A stretch of 64,000 nucleotides of DNA from Metabacillus sp. FJAT-52054 (lineage in GTDB: Bacteria; Bacillota; Bacilli; Bacillales; Bacillaceae): assembly GCF_037201815.1 (NCBI RefSeq), contig NZ_CP147407.1, positions 2,054,723 through 2,118,722 of the forward strand. The letters run 5' to 3'. The notes below the pieces were generated by a model, which did not search any database, was not told where the DNA came from, and saw only the letters and a program-made list of their open reading frames with translations. This document shows positions 23,359 through 32,438 of the stretch, in pieces. A program made the translations under genes and the position numbers. How positions within the stretch are numbered: position 1 is the stretch's first letter; each line of letters opens with the position of its first letter.

Positions 23359-23853
23359 ATGAAAAAGAAGATAATTATTGGGTTTTTTCTGACTTTTATA
23401 ATGGCCCTTTCATGCTCGCCCGGCATTTTAGCGCTAGAGAATACAAAAGGGAATAAGGATATTGTTGATACGGCAGCAGAAGCAGGAGAATTTAAAATAC
23501 TTGCTGCCGCCCTTGAAAAAGCAGGATTGGTTGAAACGCTTAAAGGTACTGGTCCGTATACTGTATTTGCTCCAACAGATCAGGCGTTTGAAAAGCTGCT
23601 GAAGGATTTGAACATTACTGCAGAAGAACTATTAAACAGAAAAGACTTAAAAGATATTCTGCTTTATCATGTCGTTCAAGGAAAAGTATTGTCGAGTGAC
23701 CTCAAAAACGGAATGAAGGTAAAAACCCTTGCAGGCAAAGACGTAACGATATCGCTTGATCCTGTAAAGGTGAATAATGCCACTGTTGTAAATCCGGATG
23801 TAGAGGCATCTAATGGGGTTATTCACGTAATCGATACAGTACTGGTGCCTTAA
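23359..23853 (+). CDS. Exported fasciclin (FAS1) domain protein
   Basis: 164 residues: an N-terminal signal (LALSCSPG-like end; a Cys near residue 20 is a poor lipobox) followed by one FAS1 domain with its H1 box YTVFAPTDQAFEKL, central LLYHVVQGKVL and H2 box NGVIHVIDTVLVP. FAS1 domains act in adhesion or matrix interaction. ATG 23359 has AAGGAGG. Monocistronic, followed by a terminator. Confidence 0.88.
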   Translation: MKKKIIIGFFLTFIMALSCSPGILALENTKGNKDIVDTAAEAGEFKILAAALEKAGLVETLKGTGPYTVFAPTDQAFEKLLKDLNITAEELLNRKDLKDILLYHVVQGKVLSSDLKNGMKVKTLAGKDVTISLDPVKVNNATVVNPDVEASNGVIHVIDTVLVP

Positions 23854-23890
23854 AGCCAGAAGAACTATATATGAAAATGAGTACGATCAG

Positions 23891-23927
23891 AGAGCATTTT
23901 TTCTTAAAGAAAAGGTGCTCTTTTTTT
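23891..23927 (+). terminator. Terminator after the FAS1 gene
   Basis: AGAGCA (23891-23896) pairs with TGCTCT (23916-23921) with additional T-A pairs inside, followed by seven T. Confidence 0.85.
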
Positions 23928-24029
23928 GTTGGCTCCAATTCCAATTAGAACTTACCAACACGTGTTTAAGGCTCTTACCCGTAGCACAGCAGACCGGTAT
24001 GCCAAGAGCACCCTGCTGAAATCAGCCAA

Positions 24030-24695
24030 TTAGCGGATTCTGCTTCTGGTAATGGATACAGCTGTCAGCATAAAAAAAGAGATTCCAATAATAGAGAGCA
24101 CCCACATCCAGGCGAGCTCCATATCTCCTGAGTCAATTGCCATATAGATAGCAGTCGGGACGGTTTGTGTCTTTCCCGGAATATTACCTGCAAACATTAA
24201 GGTTGCTCCAAATTCACCCAGAGCTCTCGCAAAGCTTAGTAATAAGCCAGTTACAATCGAGCCTGCTGCCAAAGGAAGGGAGATATGCAAAAGCACCCTG
24301 CCTTGGCTGGCACCATCCACTTTCGCCGCGTCCTCAATATCCGGATCAATTGATTCCAGTCCTGTTTTAGCAGACTGGTACATGAGAGGAAATGCCACAA
24401 CTGCGGAAGCAATCACTCCTGCCCACCAAGTAAACATAATAGGAGAACCGAATAAGGAAATAATTGCTTGTCCAACCGGGCTTCTGCTGCCAAAAATAAC
24501 AATCAGCAGAAAGCCAACTACAGATGGCGGAAGAACGAGCGGAAGCAATAGGAGGGTTTCGATGATGACCTTTCCTCGAAAGAATTTCCTTGCCATTATG
24601 ACGGCGGCAAGTATTCCTGTAAAACCAACAAATAAAGTTGAGATAAGGGCGATCTCAATAGAAAGGCGGATTGGTTCCCAAAAAGAACTGTCCAT
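24030..24695 (-). CDS. modB: Molybdate ABC transporter permease
   Basis: 221-residue permease with about five membrane spans and the cytoplasmic EAA loop (LESIDPDIEDAAKVDGASQGRVLLHISLPLA). LPPSVVGFLL is typical of ModB. The start overlaps the modA stop (TAATG). No modC ATPase gene is adjacent, so the ATPase must be encoded elsewhere. Last gene of the molybdenum cluster on this strand. Confidence 0.93.
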   Translation of the reverse strand: MDSSFWEPIRLSIEIALISTLFVGFTGILAAVIMARKFFRGKVIIETLLLLPLVLPPSVVGFLLIVIFGSRSPVGQAIISLFGSPIMFTWWAGVIASAVVAFPLMYQSAKTGLESIDPDIEDAAKVDGASQGRVLLHISLPLAAGSIVTGLLLSFARALGEFGATLMFAGNIPGKTQTVPTAIYMAIDSGDMELAWMWVLSIIGISFFMLTAVSITRSRIR

Positions 24696-25465
24696 TACGT
24701 TTGCTCAGCCTTCAAAAATCCATATTTTTGAAAGGTTTTCATTGCTTGCTTGCTTGTCAGATACGTATAAAGCTTCTCCGCTTCTTCTGGATGGCGGGTT
24801 TCTTTCAAAATTCCAAGCGGATAAATGATGGCAGAATGGGATCCCTCAGGAGGAACGGCTGCGACCTTCACATTTTTAGATGCAGAAGCATCCGTTTTAT
24901 AAACGATCCCCGCCTCCGCATTTCCTGTTTCAACATAATTTAAGACTTGTCTCACATCTTTACCGTAAACAACTTTTTCTTTGAGGCTGTCCCATAGATC
25001 GAGATTTGATAAGGTTTCTTTCGCATAGTGTCCGGCAGGTACAGATTCCGGTGTTCCCATAGCAAAAGTTCCTTTTAACTGATCCAGATTTTGGAATGCA
25101 CCGATTTTAGAATCCTTGCTCGTGATGAGGACAATTTCGTTTCCAACTAAGTCGGTTGCATGCTGTTTATCGATTTTCCCTTCCTCTTGCAGCACATCGA
25201 ACTTATCTTCAGCAGCTGAAAAAAACAAGTCGGCAGGGGCACCCTGAGAAATCTGCTGCTGGAGCGCTCCCGACCCGCCATAATTAAAGGAAACCTGAAT
25301 GCTTGGATGCTTCTTATTGAAATCCTTTTGAAGCTCGGTCAGGACATCCTTTAAACTGGCTGCTGCGGAAACCGTCAATTCAGTTTTGCCTTTTTCAGCA
25401 GAAGAAGAGCATCCGCTCAACGCAATTATGGCCGCCATTGATGCCATCAGCATGAATGTTTTCAT
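24695..25465 (-). CDS. modA: Molybdate-binding lipoprotein
   Basis: 256-residue substrate-binding protein with a lipoprotein signal ending in LSGC. Family motifs are LTVSAAASLKDVL, FNYGGSGALQQQISQGAPADLFFSA and GIVYKTDA. It captures molybdate outside the membrane for ModB. It lies 32 bp after moaD and is translationally coupled to modB. Confidence 0.94.
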   Translation of the reverse strand: MKTFMLMASMAAIIALSGCSSSAEKGKTELTVSAAASLKDVLTELQKDFNKKHPSIQVSFNYGGSGALQQQISQGAPADLFFSAAEDKFDVLQEEGKIDKQHATDLVGNEIVLITSKDSKIGAFQNLDQLKGTFAMGTPESVPAGHYAKETLSNLDLWDSLKEKVVYGKDVRQVLNYVETGNAEAGIVYKTDASASKNVKVAAVPPEGSHSAIIYPLGILKETRHPEEAEKLYTYLTSKQAMKTFQKYGFLKAEQT

Positions 25466-25497
25466 ATGTATTCACCCTTGTCTTTTATCTAAAGTTG

Positions 25498-25731
25498 TCA
25501 GCCACCGCTAACTGGCGGAATAAAAGCGACTGTGTCCCGTGTTTTCACAATCTCATCATCTGGAACAAAACTTTCATTGATTGCTGCCATGGCATGCTGA
25601 AATGAGGATCCTGGATACTCGGATTCCAGTACTTTCTTTAAATCACTTACCGAAATATTCGATTTTTCCACTTCAACCTGTTCCTTGCCTATGCTTTCTC
25701 TATTTGCTGCAAACAGTAAAACCTTAATCAT
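25498..25731 (-). CDS. moaD: Molybdopterin synthase sulfur-carrier subunit MoaD
   Basis: 77-residue ubiquitin-like protein ending in the essential Gly-Gly (VAFIPPVSGG), which is thiocarboxylated via MoeB and donates sulfur in molybdopterin synthase. Overlaps moaE by 4 bp, consistent with a stoichiometric pair. Confidence 0.93.
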   Translation of the reverse strand: MIKVLLFAANRESIGKEQVEVEKSNISVSDLKKVLESEYPGSSFQHAMAAINESFVPDDEIVKTRDTVAFIPPVSGG

Positions 25732-26201
25732 AAAGCGTTTCCTCCCTCCGGCGGCTTTCCCTCTGAATATGCCTGTTTTTCAAGCTGGTCCCCGACCCAC
25801 ATCGTCCCGTCTTCCCAGAATTCTTTCTTCCAAATCGGCACAATCTGTTTAATCCGCTCAATGGCATATTCATTTGCTGTGTATGCTGTTATTCTGTGCG
25901 GGGAGGAAACAGCAATAACCACCGCAATATCTGAGATTTCAAGGCGCCCGATCCGGTGAGTAATCGCAATTTTGGCATCCGGCCATTTTTGAATGACTTC
26001 CTCGCCTATCTGCGATAGCATTTTGACAGCCATCGGTTCGTATGCCTGATACTCAAGATGAAGTGTTCTTTTCCCATTGGTTAGCTCTCGGACCGTTCCA
26101 ATAAAAGTTGTGATTGCGCCAGCTTCTCTTCTTGCGACCTTTTGAATCAATTCCTCTGTTTTAATCTGTTCTTCCGTTAAGCTAAATAACGTCTCTTCCA
26201 T
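25728..26201 (-). CDS. moaE: Molybdopterin synthase catalytic subunit MoaE
   Basis: 157-residue large subunit of molybdopterin synthase converting cPMP to molybdopterin. Recognisable by GAITTFIGTVRE, LEYQAYEPMA, ITHRIGRLEI, VVIAVSSPHR and PIWKKEFWEDG with its catalytic lysines. It overlaps mobB upstream by 20 bp and moaD downstream by 4 bp. Confidence 0.95.
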   Translation of the reverse strand: MEETLFSLTEEQIKTEELIQKVARREAGAITTFIGTVRELTNGKRTLHLEYQAYEPMAVKMLSQIGEEVIQKWPDAKIAITHRIGRLEISDIAVVIAVSSPHRITAYTANEYAIERIKQIVPIWKKEFWEDGTMWVGDQLEKQAYSEGKPPEGGNAL

Positions 26202-26718
26202 TTTGTTTGGCCACTTCTTTCATTAAAAAATCAAGATACAATTCTTCTTCATCTATGAAAAAATGCTTTACCCCGGGAAAATGCTCTTTTTGAATGGAGC
26301 GGTTTGAAATGACACACATGATGCCCTGGAGTTCATGAAAAAGAGGGAAATCCTTCTCTTTGCTCATTAATAGAACCTTTGGAAACGGCTCTTTTTTATA
26401 GCCTTCAATGAATAATACATCCAGATCAAAAAAAGAATAAAGCTCAATCAATCTATCTAGTCTATGATTTTCTAGTCTTACAGATAGCTGAAGAGTTCCT
26501 TCACCCTCGGCACCTGATACAATGGCACCAGCTTTAAAATGCTCGGTGCTGTCTTTTAGAGGAAGATCCGGGGTTCCACCGTGTCCATGATGCTTAAGTG
26601 AACCGGCTGCGAGCCCTAGGTCTGCCGCCCGGGCTATCAGCTTTTTCATTAGTGTCGTTTTTCCGCTGTTCTGATAGCCTGTTATCTGTAGGATGGCACA
26701 ATGTTTTCCCATGGCCAT
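26182..26718 (-). CDS. mobB: Molybdopterin-guanine dinucleotide biosynthesis protein MobB
   Basis: 178-residue P-loop GTPase-like accessory factor for MGD formation: Walker A in TGYQNSGKTTLMKKL, then GSLKHHGHGG and VLFIEGYKKEP. It overlaps moeA by 37 bp and moaE by 20 bp. MobA, its partner, is encoded about 17 kb away at 43588. Confidence 0.93.
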   Translation of the reverse strand: MAMGKHCAILQITGYQNSGKTTLMKKLIARAADLGLAAGSLKHHGHGGTPDLPLKDSTEHFKAGAIVSGAEGEGTLQLSVRLENHRLDRLIELYSFFDLDVLFIEGYKKEPFPKVLLMSKEKDFPLFHELQGIMCVISNRSIQKEHFPGVKHFFIDEEELYLDFLMKEVAKQNGRDVI

Positions 26719-27965
26719 TCACTCCCCGACACATCATTTAATAAAAGAGCATCCACGAGCATGCCCTTTTCATAGCCTCTCGTTCCCCCCGGAAGTAAAA
26801 TAAACGCATCTGCATCAGCCAGAGAGGAAACCGCGCTGGATTTGTTGAATCCGGATGGTGTGACGGAAATCCGTCCATCCTCTTCAAAATCAATGCGCCC
26901 GCGTACAAAGCGCATGAAAGGATTCGCTTTTTTGAAATCGGCTCCTAAAACCGCCTTTACTTTCTTAAGGTGGGGCTGCTTATTTCCCTGCGATTTTCTG
27001 ATGACTGGTCGGGCAAAAAGCTCGAATCCAACATAGCAGGCTGACGGATTACCGGACAGACCAAATAGAAGCTTCCCGTTGACCTCCGCTACCGTTGTTA
27101 CACTGCCCGGCCTCATGGCGACCTTGTTAAAAAGGACAGCGGCATTAAGTTTTTCATAAATGGCTGGAAGGTAATCATAATCCCCTACTGACACTCCGCC
27201 TGTGGTGATCAGTAAATCCACCTGCTCCATCGCTTTTTGGATGGTTTTATAGCAGGAATCAAAATCATCTTTAAGCTTTCCAAAATAAAGAGCTTCTGCG
27301 CCAGCCCTTTCAATTTGTGAAAGAATCATATAAGCATTGCTGTTGCGGATTTTCCCGGGCTCAAGCGCTTCCTCCACTTCCAGCAGCTCACTTCCTGTAG
27401 CAATAACCCCAATTACCGGTTTTACGGATACAGGAACTTGATGATAGCCAAACGCAGCAAGCAAGGCTGATATCCCGGCATTAATTACCGTTCCTTTTTT
27501 GACCAGAACCGTTCCTTCCTGTGTATCCTCACCCTTGAAGGATACATTGTCACCTTTATTATAGGCACGGTTCAGTTCAATAAGTTTCTTTCCCTCTTTC
27601 GTATGTTCTTTGACTAATTCAAGCATGACAACCGCATCGAATCCTTTCGGTATGGCAGCTCCCGTCATGATCCTGACCGCTTCAAAAGGCTCTGCCGGTT
27701 TTGTATGCAGCGAACCTGCACCAATCTCGCCGGCAACCTGAAGCATTACCCTTTTTTTTCCTAGGGTATCCTCTGATCTGATCGCAAAACCATCGTAGGG
27801 GGAGCGGTCAAAGGCCGGAATATCATGGTCTGCAATCAAATCCACCGCCAGAAACCGGCCGTATGCCTGTTGGAGCGGAACCGATTCAATCTTTCCGGTT
27901 CCCGCAAACTTCATTACTCTATTTACTGCATCCCCTACAGGAATCGGGGTTCGTTTTTCAATCAT
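26682..27965 (-). CDS. moeA: Molybdopterin molybdenumtransferase MoeA
   Basis: 427-residue enzyme inserting molybdate into MPT-AMP. Signatures are DIPAFDRSPYDGFAIRS, RIMTGAAIP, TGSELLE and TTGGVSVGDYDYLP, and FGLSGNPSA in the MPT-binding domain. ATG 27965 has AGGAGG at proper spacing (GTG 27968 is too close). It lies 11 bp after moeB. Confidence 0.95.
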   Translation of the reverse strand: MIEKRTPIPVGDAVNRVMKFAGTGKIESVPLQQAYGRFLAVDLIADHDIPAFDRSPYDGFAIRSEDTLGKKRVMLQVAGEIGAGSLHTKPAEPFEAVRIMTGAAIPKGFDAVVMLELVKEHTKEGKKLIELNRAYNKGDNVSFKGEDTQEGTVLVKKGTVINAGISALLAAFGYHQVPVSVKPVIGVIATGSELLEVEEALEPGKIRNSNAYMILSQIERAGAEALYFGKLKDDFDSCYKTIQKAMEQVDLLITTGGVSVGDYDYLPAIYEKLNAAVLFNKVAMRPGSVTTVAEVNGKLLFGLSGNPSACYVGFELFARPVIRKSQGNKQPHLKKVKAVLGADFKKANPFMRFVRGRIDFEEDGRISVTPSGFNKSSAVSSLADADAFILLPGGTRGYEKGMLVDALLLNDVSGSEWPWENIVPSYR

Positions 27966-27976
27966 CACGGATCCTC

Positions 27977-28993
27977 CTAACCAAGGATTTGATAATACAA
28001 TTTTTTCGCTTCCTGTATACTGTTTGTCCCATGTATGAAGACACGGCCATCCTGGAATATCACCAGTCTGTGCCCTTGTAGCGTGCAGGATAATAGGAAC
28101 GGATTCCGTTCAATCTTTCCATGAACACTCAGCCGTTTTTCAAGCTCATCGAGGTTATGATAAATGGGTTCTGGCGGACGGATCTGAACCGTATTCCTTC
28201 CGCACAGCAATTCTGATTTGGTCTGATTCTCAAATTTTAAATGCGGGTATGAAGGATTTGATCCGCAGGTCGGGCAATTCTCTTTCTTTACTTTATCAAA
28301 TTTAATGGAAAAATGCTGATTATTCCATAAATCAAAACTGATAAACGTCTCTCTTAGATGATCCATATCTTCTACTAGGATCTTCATGGCTTCGGCTGTC
28401 TGGTAGGCTGCCGTGATTTGTACTGCAGGGCTGATAATCCCGACTGTGTCACACGTTGCTCCTGATGGAGGCATCCGCTCCAGCAAACATTTAAGACATG
28501 GGGTTTTTCCGGGAAGAATGGTGCAGGTCACGCCATAACTCCCAACACAGGAACCATAAATCCATGGAATACGGAACTTATGGGATAAATCATTTAACAC
28601 GAAACGGATATCAAAGTTATCAGCCGCATCAATGATCAAATCAATGTCATGAAGCAGCGGTTCCAAATTTCCAGGTGCAGCATCTTCTACATATGCTTCT
28701 ACATGAACATCAGTGTTGATCCGGGCCAGCCTGTTTTTTGCCGCAAGGGCCTTTGGCATCTTTTCTCTGGCATCCTTTTCCTCATACAGCTGCTGGCGCT
28801 GAAGATTACTCCATTCCACATAATCACGATCAATTAATGTAAGCTTCCCGATACCTGCTCTGGTAAGCATTTCAGCCGCTGCACTTCCGAGAGCTCCGGT
28901 TCCAACAATCAGCACATGCTTCTTGCTGATCTGATCCTGTCCTTGTTTTCCTATAGGTGCGAACAAATGCTGTCTTGAATAGCGATCGTCCAC
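27977..28993 (-). CDS. moeB: Molybdopterin-synthase adenylyltransferase MoeB (ThiF/MoeB family)
   Basis: 338-residue E1-like protein that adenylates the MoaD C-terminal Gly. Seen: RYSRQHLFAPIGKQGQ, nucleotide loop VGTGALGS, DRDYVEWSNLQRQ, zinc Cys pairs CLKC and CPTCG, and DTVGIISP. Length equals Bacillus MoeB, whose C-terminal extension is degenerate rhodanese-like. Start is GTG 28993 with AAGGGGGG about 8 nt upstream; the nearby ATG at 29000 is out of frame. Confidence 0.9.
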   Translation of the reverse strand: MDDRYSRQHLFAPIGKQGQDQISKKHVLIVGTGALGSAAAEMLTRAGIGKLTLIDRDYVEWSNLQRQQLYEEKDAREKMPKALAAKNRLARINTDVHVEAYVEDAAPGNLEPLLHDIDLIIDAADNFDIRFVLNDLSHKFRIPWIYGSCVGSYGVTCTILPGKTPCLKCLLERMPPSGATCDTVGIISPAVQITAAYQTAEAMKILVEDMDHLRETFISFDLWNNQHFSIKFDKVKKENCPTCGSNPSYPHLKFENQTKSELLCGRNTVQIRPPEPIYHNLDELEKRLSVHGKIERNPFLLSCTLQGHRLVIFQDGRVFIHGTNSIQEAKKLYYQILG

Positions 28994-29023
28994 GTTCCAT
29001 GCCCCCCTTTTGCTTTTTAAATT

Positions 29024-29058
29024 GAAAACGAGGACCGACTAGTCTCCTAGTCAGTCCT
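29024..29058 (-). terminator. Terminator after the formate/nitrite channel gene
   Basis: AGGACcGACTAG (29031-29042) and CTAGTCaGTCCT (29047-29058) form a 12-bp stem with one G-U pair around TCTC. T-rich sequence follows on both strands. It partly separates the channel gene from moeB, so moeB-modB may depend on read-through or another promoter. Confidence 0.75.
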
Positions 29059-29068
29059 GTTTTTTTTC

Positions 29069-29872
29069 TTATGAGGCCTTTCTTGATGGAACCGATGAAT
29101 CCATTTTTTGCTTGTAATAAGCCGTAAAGTAAGCCATTCCTACAAATACAGCACCGCCTATTATATTCCCTATTAAAGTAGGAACAAAATTACTGAAGTA
29201 ATCCATCCAAGTAAAGTGTCCTGCGAATATAGCAGCCGGAATCAGGAACATATTCGCGACAACGTGCTGAAAGCCGATGGCAACAAAGGCCATGATTGGA
29301 AACCAGATTCCTAAAATTTTTCCCCCGACGTCCTCTGCTCCTGTTGACAGCCAGATAGCCAGACATACAAGCCAGTTGCATCCAATGGCGGAAACGAGGG
29401 TTTGACCAAAGGATTCATCAAGTTTCGCTCCGGCAATCGCTATGGTTTTGTCCAAAAAGGGCCCAGCCTCTGTTAATCCGACAACGTGCCCAAAAAAGTA
29501 GGCAACAAATAAGGCGCCGAGAAAATTGGCGAGGATAACCAAAATCCAATTCAAACCAAGGTCCTTCAAGGAAACCTTTTTCGCGTAAAACGCCATGGAT
29601 ACAGACATGATGTTCCCTGTGATTAGTTCCCCGCCGGCAAGGACAATCAGCATCAAACCTACCGGGAAAACAGCTCCTCCGAGCAAGGACGCAAAGCTTC
29701 CCCATTCAGCCGGAAGATTTCCGATTACACGGATATCGAGCAGAAACCCAAATGAGATAAAAGCTCCCCCGAGAAATCCAAGAATCCATAATACGGGCAT
29801 TGGCAGCCTGGTTTTGTTAACCCCTGCTTCAATCGTTTTTTCTGCAATCTGCTGCGGCTTAAGATATGCCAT
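29069..29872 (-). CDS. Formate/nitrite channel (FNT family, YrhG/FocA-like)
   Basis: 267-residue membrane protein with six hydrophobic spans. FNT signatures include GGAFISFGF, LAGGELITGNIM, NFLGALFVAYFFG, GIWFPIMAFVAIGFQHVVANMF and FVPTLIGNIIGGAVFV. ATG 29872 has GGGAGAGAG upstream; an upstream in-frame start at 29908 lies within the terminator-like leader and is rejected. Like B. subtilis YrhG it sits with a YrhE-type formate dehydrogenase, so formate uptake or release is the likely role. Confidence 0.92.
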   Translation of the reverse strand: MAYLKPQQIAEKTIEAGVNKTRLPMPVLWILGFLGGAFISFGFLLDIRVIGNLPAEWGSFASLLGGAVFPVGLMLIVLAGGELITGNIMSVSMAFYAKKVSLKDLGLNWILVILANFLGALFVAYFFGHVVGLTEAGPFLDKTIAIAGAKLDESFGQTLVSAIGCNWLVCLAIWLSTGAEDVGGKILGIWFPIMAFVAIGFQHVVANMFLIPAAIFAGHFTWMDYFSNFVPTLIGNIIGGAVFVGMAYFTAYYKQKMDSSVPSRKAS

Positions 29873-29892
29873 TCTACTCTCTCCCATCTTCA

Positions 29893-30025
29893 AATAAAAA
29901 GGCAGCACTCATATAGCCCGTTCAAAGAAGGGGCTTTAAGAATGCTGCCAAATCCTGCTGCAATCCCATACAGCAAAATCATTCATCATTTTTCCCATAA
30001 TAAAAAATATGCAGGTCTTGCATAT
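29893..30025 (-). promoter_or_regulatory. Structured leader with terminator before the formate-channel gene (candidate attenuator)
   Basis: On the minus strand a small hairpin ATATGCA/TGCATAT plus six T (30025-30002) comes first. About 50 nt later GGCAGCA (29949-29943) pairs with TGCTGCC (29907-29901), with AGCCC/GGGCT inside, followed by TTTTT and then directly the ribosome-binding site. A second GCAGCA (29961-29956) and an upstream TTGCTG (29976-29971) can pair in competing ways. The first hairpin could instead be the moaA terminator. No riboswitch class recognised. Confidence 0.5.
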
Positions 30026-30030
30026 CTTCC

Positions 30031-30060
30031 ATTATTGCTCAAACAATCATATCCTATCAA
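30031..30060 (-). promoter_or_regulatory. Candidate promoter for the formate-channel gene
   Basis: On the minus strand TTGATA (30060-30055), 18 nt and AATAAT (30036-30031), 35-65 bp after the moaA stop. It would start transcription just at the first hairpin of the leader. Confidence 0.45.
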
Positions 30061-30094
30061 AAAAATGATGAGAAAGCTATACAGCATTATTCAG

Positions 30095-31105
30095 TCAGCC
30101 GCCAATATGGGACATTTCTACTTTTGATCCGGAGGTTTTTCCCTCCCTGCGTTCATCCGAATACCGGTCTTTCCGGTGATTCCAAAGGGAGGAAAGGATA
30201 TCGAGAAGCTCCTGGTCACTTTTTTCTGACCTCAGCTGATTTCGCAGATCAAACCCGTCCGCCGCAAAAAGACACGTATAGAGTTTCCCTTCAGCAGATA
30301 CTCTCGCTCTCGAACAGGCAGAGCAAAATGAATCTGTAACCGACGAGATCACACCGATTTCCTGTCCATCGTCCAAGTACCGGTATCGAGTTGCCACTTC
30401 CCCTGTATAATTCGGTGAAAGAGGCTCGATCGGCATGACTTGTCCGATTCTATTCAGAATCTCCTGCTTGGAGTAAACCTCGTCCATTTTCCAGCCGTTC
30501 GTATTTCCCACATCCATATATTCGATAAACCGCAGAATGTGCTGCTTTTCTTTAAAATATCTTGCCATGGGAATGATATCCTGGTCGTTCTTCCCTTTTT
30601 GTACAACCATGTTAATTTTCACTTGAAGGCCTGCATCTGCTGCAGCCTCAATACCCTCCAGTACCCTTTTTACACTGCTTCTATTCCCGTTTAAGCTGCT
30701 GAATCTTTCTTCATCAAGTGAATCAAGGCTTACTGTCACCCGGTGCAAACCAGCTTGCTTTAATGCTCCAGCCTGCTTTTTCAAGAGAGATCCATTTGTA
30801 GTAATCGCGATGTCCTTTATCCCGTCAATGACTGCAAGACGTTCGATCAGCCCGGGAAGATTTTTTCTTAAAAGCGGTTCGCCGCCTGTTATTCTGACTT
30901 TCTCCACTCCAAGCGAAGCGAAAAGCTTTGTCAACCGCTCCATTTCGTCAAAGGATAAGATATGATCCGAGGATAAAAACGAATAATCCGGACCGAATAT
31001 TTCTTCAGGCATGCAATACCTGCACCGAAAATTGCAGCGGTCCGTTACAGAAAGGCGCAAATCCCGGAGCGGACGCTGAAGTGTATCGGTTACACTGTTT
31101 TTCAT
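30095..31105 (-). CDS. moaA: GTP 3',8-cyclase MoaA
   Basis: Radical-SAM enzyme starting molybdopterin synthesis from GTP. The 336-residue protein has the SAM cluster CNFRCRYC (Cys24, 28, 31), TGGEPLLR, the second cluster [18 protein letters not shown], and the conserved C-terminal Gly-Gly. ATG 31105 is chosen because GGAGAGGG lies 7 nt upstream; an ATG at 31138 would overlap fdhD and has no site. It follows fdhD by 22 bp. Confidence 0.95.
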   Translation of the reverse strand: MKNSVTDTLQRPLRDLRLSVTDRCNFRCRYCMPEEIFGPDYSFLSSDHILSFDEMERLTKLFASLGVEKVRITGGEPLLRKNLPGLIERLAVIDGIKDIAITTNGSLLKKQAGALKQAGLHRVTVSLDSLDEERFSSLNGNRSSVKRVLEGIEAAADAGLQVKINMVVQKGKNDQDIIPMARYFKEKQHILRFIEYMDVGNTNGWKMDEVYSKQEILNRIGQVMPIEPLSPNYTGEVATRYRYLDDGQEIGVISSVTDSFCSACSRARVSAEGKLYTCLFAADGFDLRNQLRSEKSDQELLDILSSLWNHRKDRYSDERREGKTSGSKVEMSHIGG

Positions 31106-31127
31106 AGCTGTTCCCTCTCCTTCCAAG

Positions 31128-31928
31128 TCATTGTTCATCCAGCTTGATCCGTTCAGGGTGCGTATAGATATTCATTGACTCATTTCGGATAAAGCCTGCT
31201 GCCGTAATGCCCAGTTCATCAGCAAGCTTTAGCGCAAGCTCTGTCGGTGCTGATTTGGAGAGAACCATCTCACAGCCGATTTTTGCAACCTTCAGCAGAA
31301 TTTCTGAAGAGATGCGGCCGCTGAATACAATGATCTTGTCTTCAATCGATATTTTGTTTTTCAAGCAATAACCATATATTTTATCAAGGGCATTATGACG
31401 CCCGATATCCATTCTGCTTAAAATCATTCCATTTACATCACATAATGCAGCATTATGCACCCCGCCTGTATTTTGGAATGTCTGAGCAGATTTCTGCATG
31501 TCTTCCATCAGTCTGAAACAATCTGCTGGGGTTACTTTTACCCGGACTCCGTCCATTTTTTTGGCGGTAAGTGCGTCGTTGACAAAGACAAATCCCTGTC
31601 TGCTCATCCCGCAGCAGGAAGTAATATAGCGCTTACTTTGAAAATTTTCATAATAGGGATTGATATGGTCTGTTTTCACATGAACATACCCTTCTTTTTC
31701 CTGCATCCAAATCTCTTTAATGTCATCATACTTGCGAATTACACCCTCAGATGCCAAAAAACCGGCAACCATGTCTTCCACGTATTCCGGAGTGCAGACC
31801 ATTGTCACAAGTTCTTTTCCATTCACTTTCACCGTTACTGGAAATTCGGTAACCACTGTATCCTCCAGGCACTCTGATCTGCCATTTGAAACCCGGATAA
31901 TCTCTCTTTTTATCTGGATTGGCTCCAA
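31128..31928 (-). CDS. fdhD: Formate dehydrogenase accessory sulfurtransferase FdhD
   Basis: 266-residue protein that transfers sulfur to the Mo cofactor of formate dehydrogenase. Seen: [31 protein letters not shown] (sulfur-carrying Cys pair), [23 protein letters not shown] and [18 protein letters not shown]. Start is TTG 31928, 7 nt after GGAGGG. It sits between the DUF2294 gene and moaA in one operon, divergent from fdhF. Confidence 0.95.
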   Translation of the reverse strand: MEPIQIKREIIRVSNGRSECLEDTVVTEFPVTVKVNGKELVTMVCTPEYVEDMVAGFLASEGVIRKYDDIKEIWMQEKEGYVHVKTDHINPYYENFQSKRYITSCCGMSRQGFVFVNDALTAKKMDGVRVKVTPADCFRLMEDMQKSAQTFQNTGGVHNAALCDVNGMILSRMDIGRHNALDKIYGYCLKNKISIEDKIIVFSGRISSEILLKVAKIGCEMVLSKSAPTELALKLADELGITAAGFIRNESMNIYTHPERIKLDEQ

Positions 31929-31946
31929 TAGGAAACCCTCCTTGGT

Positions 31947-32291
31947 TTACATAATATTCTTATCAAAAACAAATACAGATACTGCCATATTTTCTTCCAC
32001 TTTTATGTCGGAGAATAAATGCACAAGCTTTGCCCCCATTAGTTCTTCCATCCCTTCAGGAGGACTTGCTGAATATACATCCTGAATCATTTTTGTTCTG
32101 GCTGCATGAATCATGTCCTTGCCTTCCTGTGTTTTGGATAGAAACAGTTCGGTTGGAGTCAGATTTCCATAAAGGGTTGAAACCGCCATGTTCTCTACAA
32201 AAACGGTGTGAATCCGTTCAGGCCCCTTCCCGAATAATTCCTTGCGAAGCTTTCTGATCATATCGTTAAATTCATGAATGACATTTGGCAT
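31947..32291 (-). CDS. DUF2294 family protein (YrhF-like)
   Basis: 114-residue soluble protein: RKELFGKGPERIHTVFVENMAVSTLYGNLTPTE is the DUF2294 signature. A homologue (YrhF) sits in the B. subtilis yrhDEFG formate cluster. Function unknown. First gene of the minus-strand operon, with fdhD 18 bp downstream and fdhF divergent upstream. Confidence 0.85.
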   Translation of the reverse strand: MPNVIHEFNDMIRKLRKELFGKGPERIHTVFVENMAVSTLYGNLTPTELFLSKTQEGKDMIHAARTKMIQDVYSASPPEGMEELMGAKLVHLFSDIKVEENMAVSVFVFDKNIM

Positions 32292-32403
32292 GAATCCATC
32301 TCCTCTATTTCTCTAGCAAACTTTATCAATTGGTCTATCATAAATCAAAGATTCAAAAAATAAAAGAGCCTTGCATTGGAGCCCCCGATTGTTTCAAGGT
32401 GTA

Positions 32404-32432
32404 TTGTATCTTTTGAAAAATGGGTCTATAAT
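32404..32432 (+). promoter_or_regulatory. Sigma-A promoter for fdhF
   Basis: TTGTAT (32404-32409), exactly 17 nt, and a perfect TATAAT (32427-32432). The predicted start near 32439 gives an untranslated leader of about 185 nt before fdhF. Confidence 0.75.
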
Positions 32433-32438
32433 AGCCAT

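Noticed and set aside
29873..30025. Moco-type riboswitch upstream of the formate channel
   Set aside because: The known Moco RNA is GC-rich with a different layout; I see no match, so no class is claimed.
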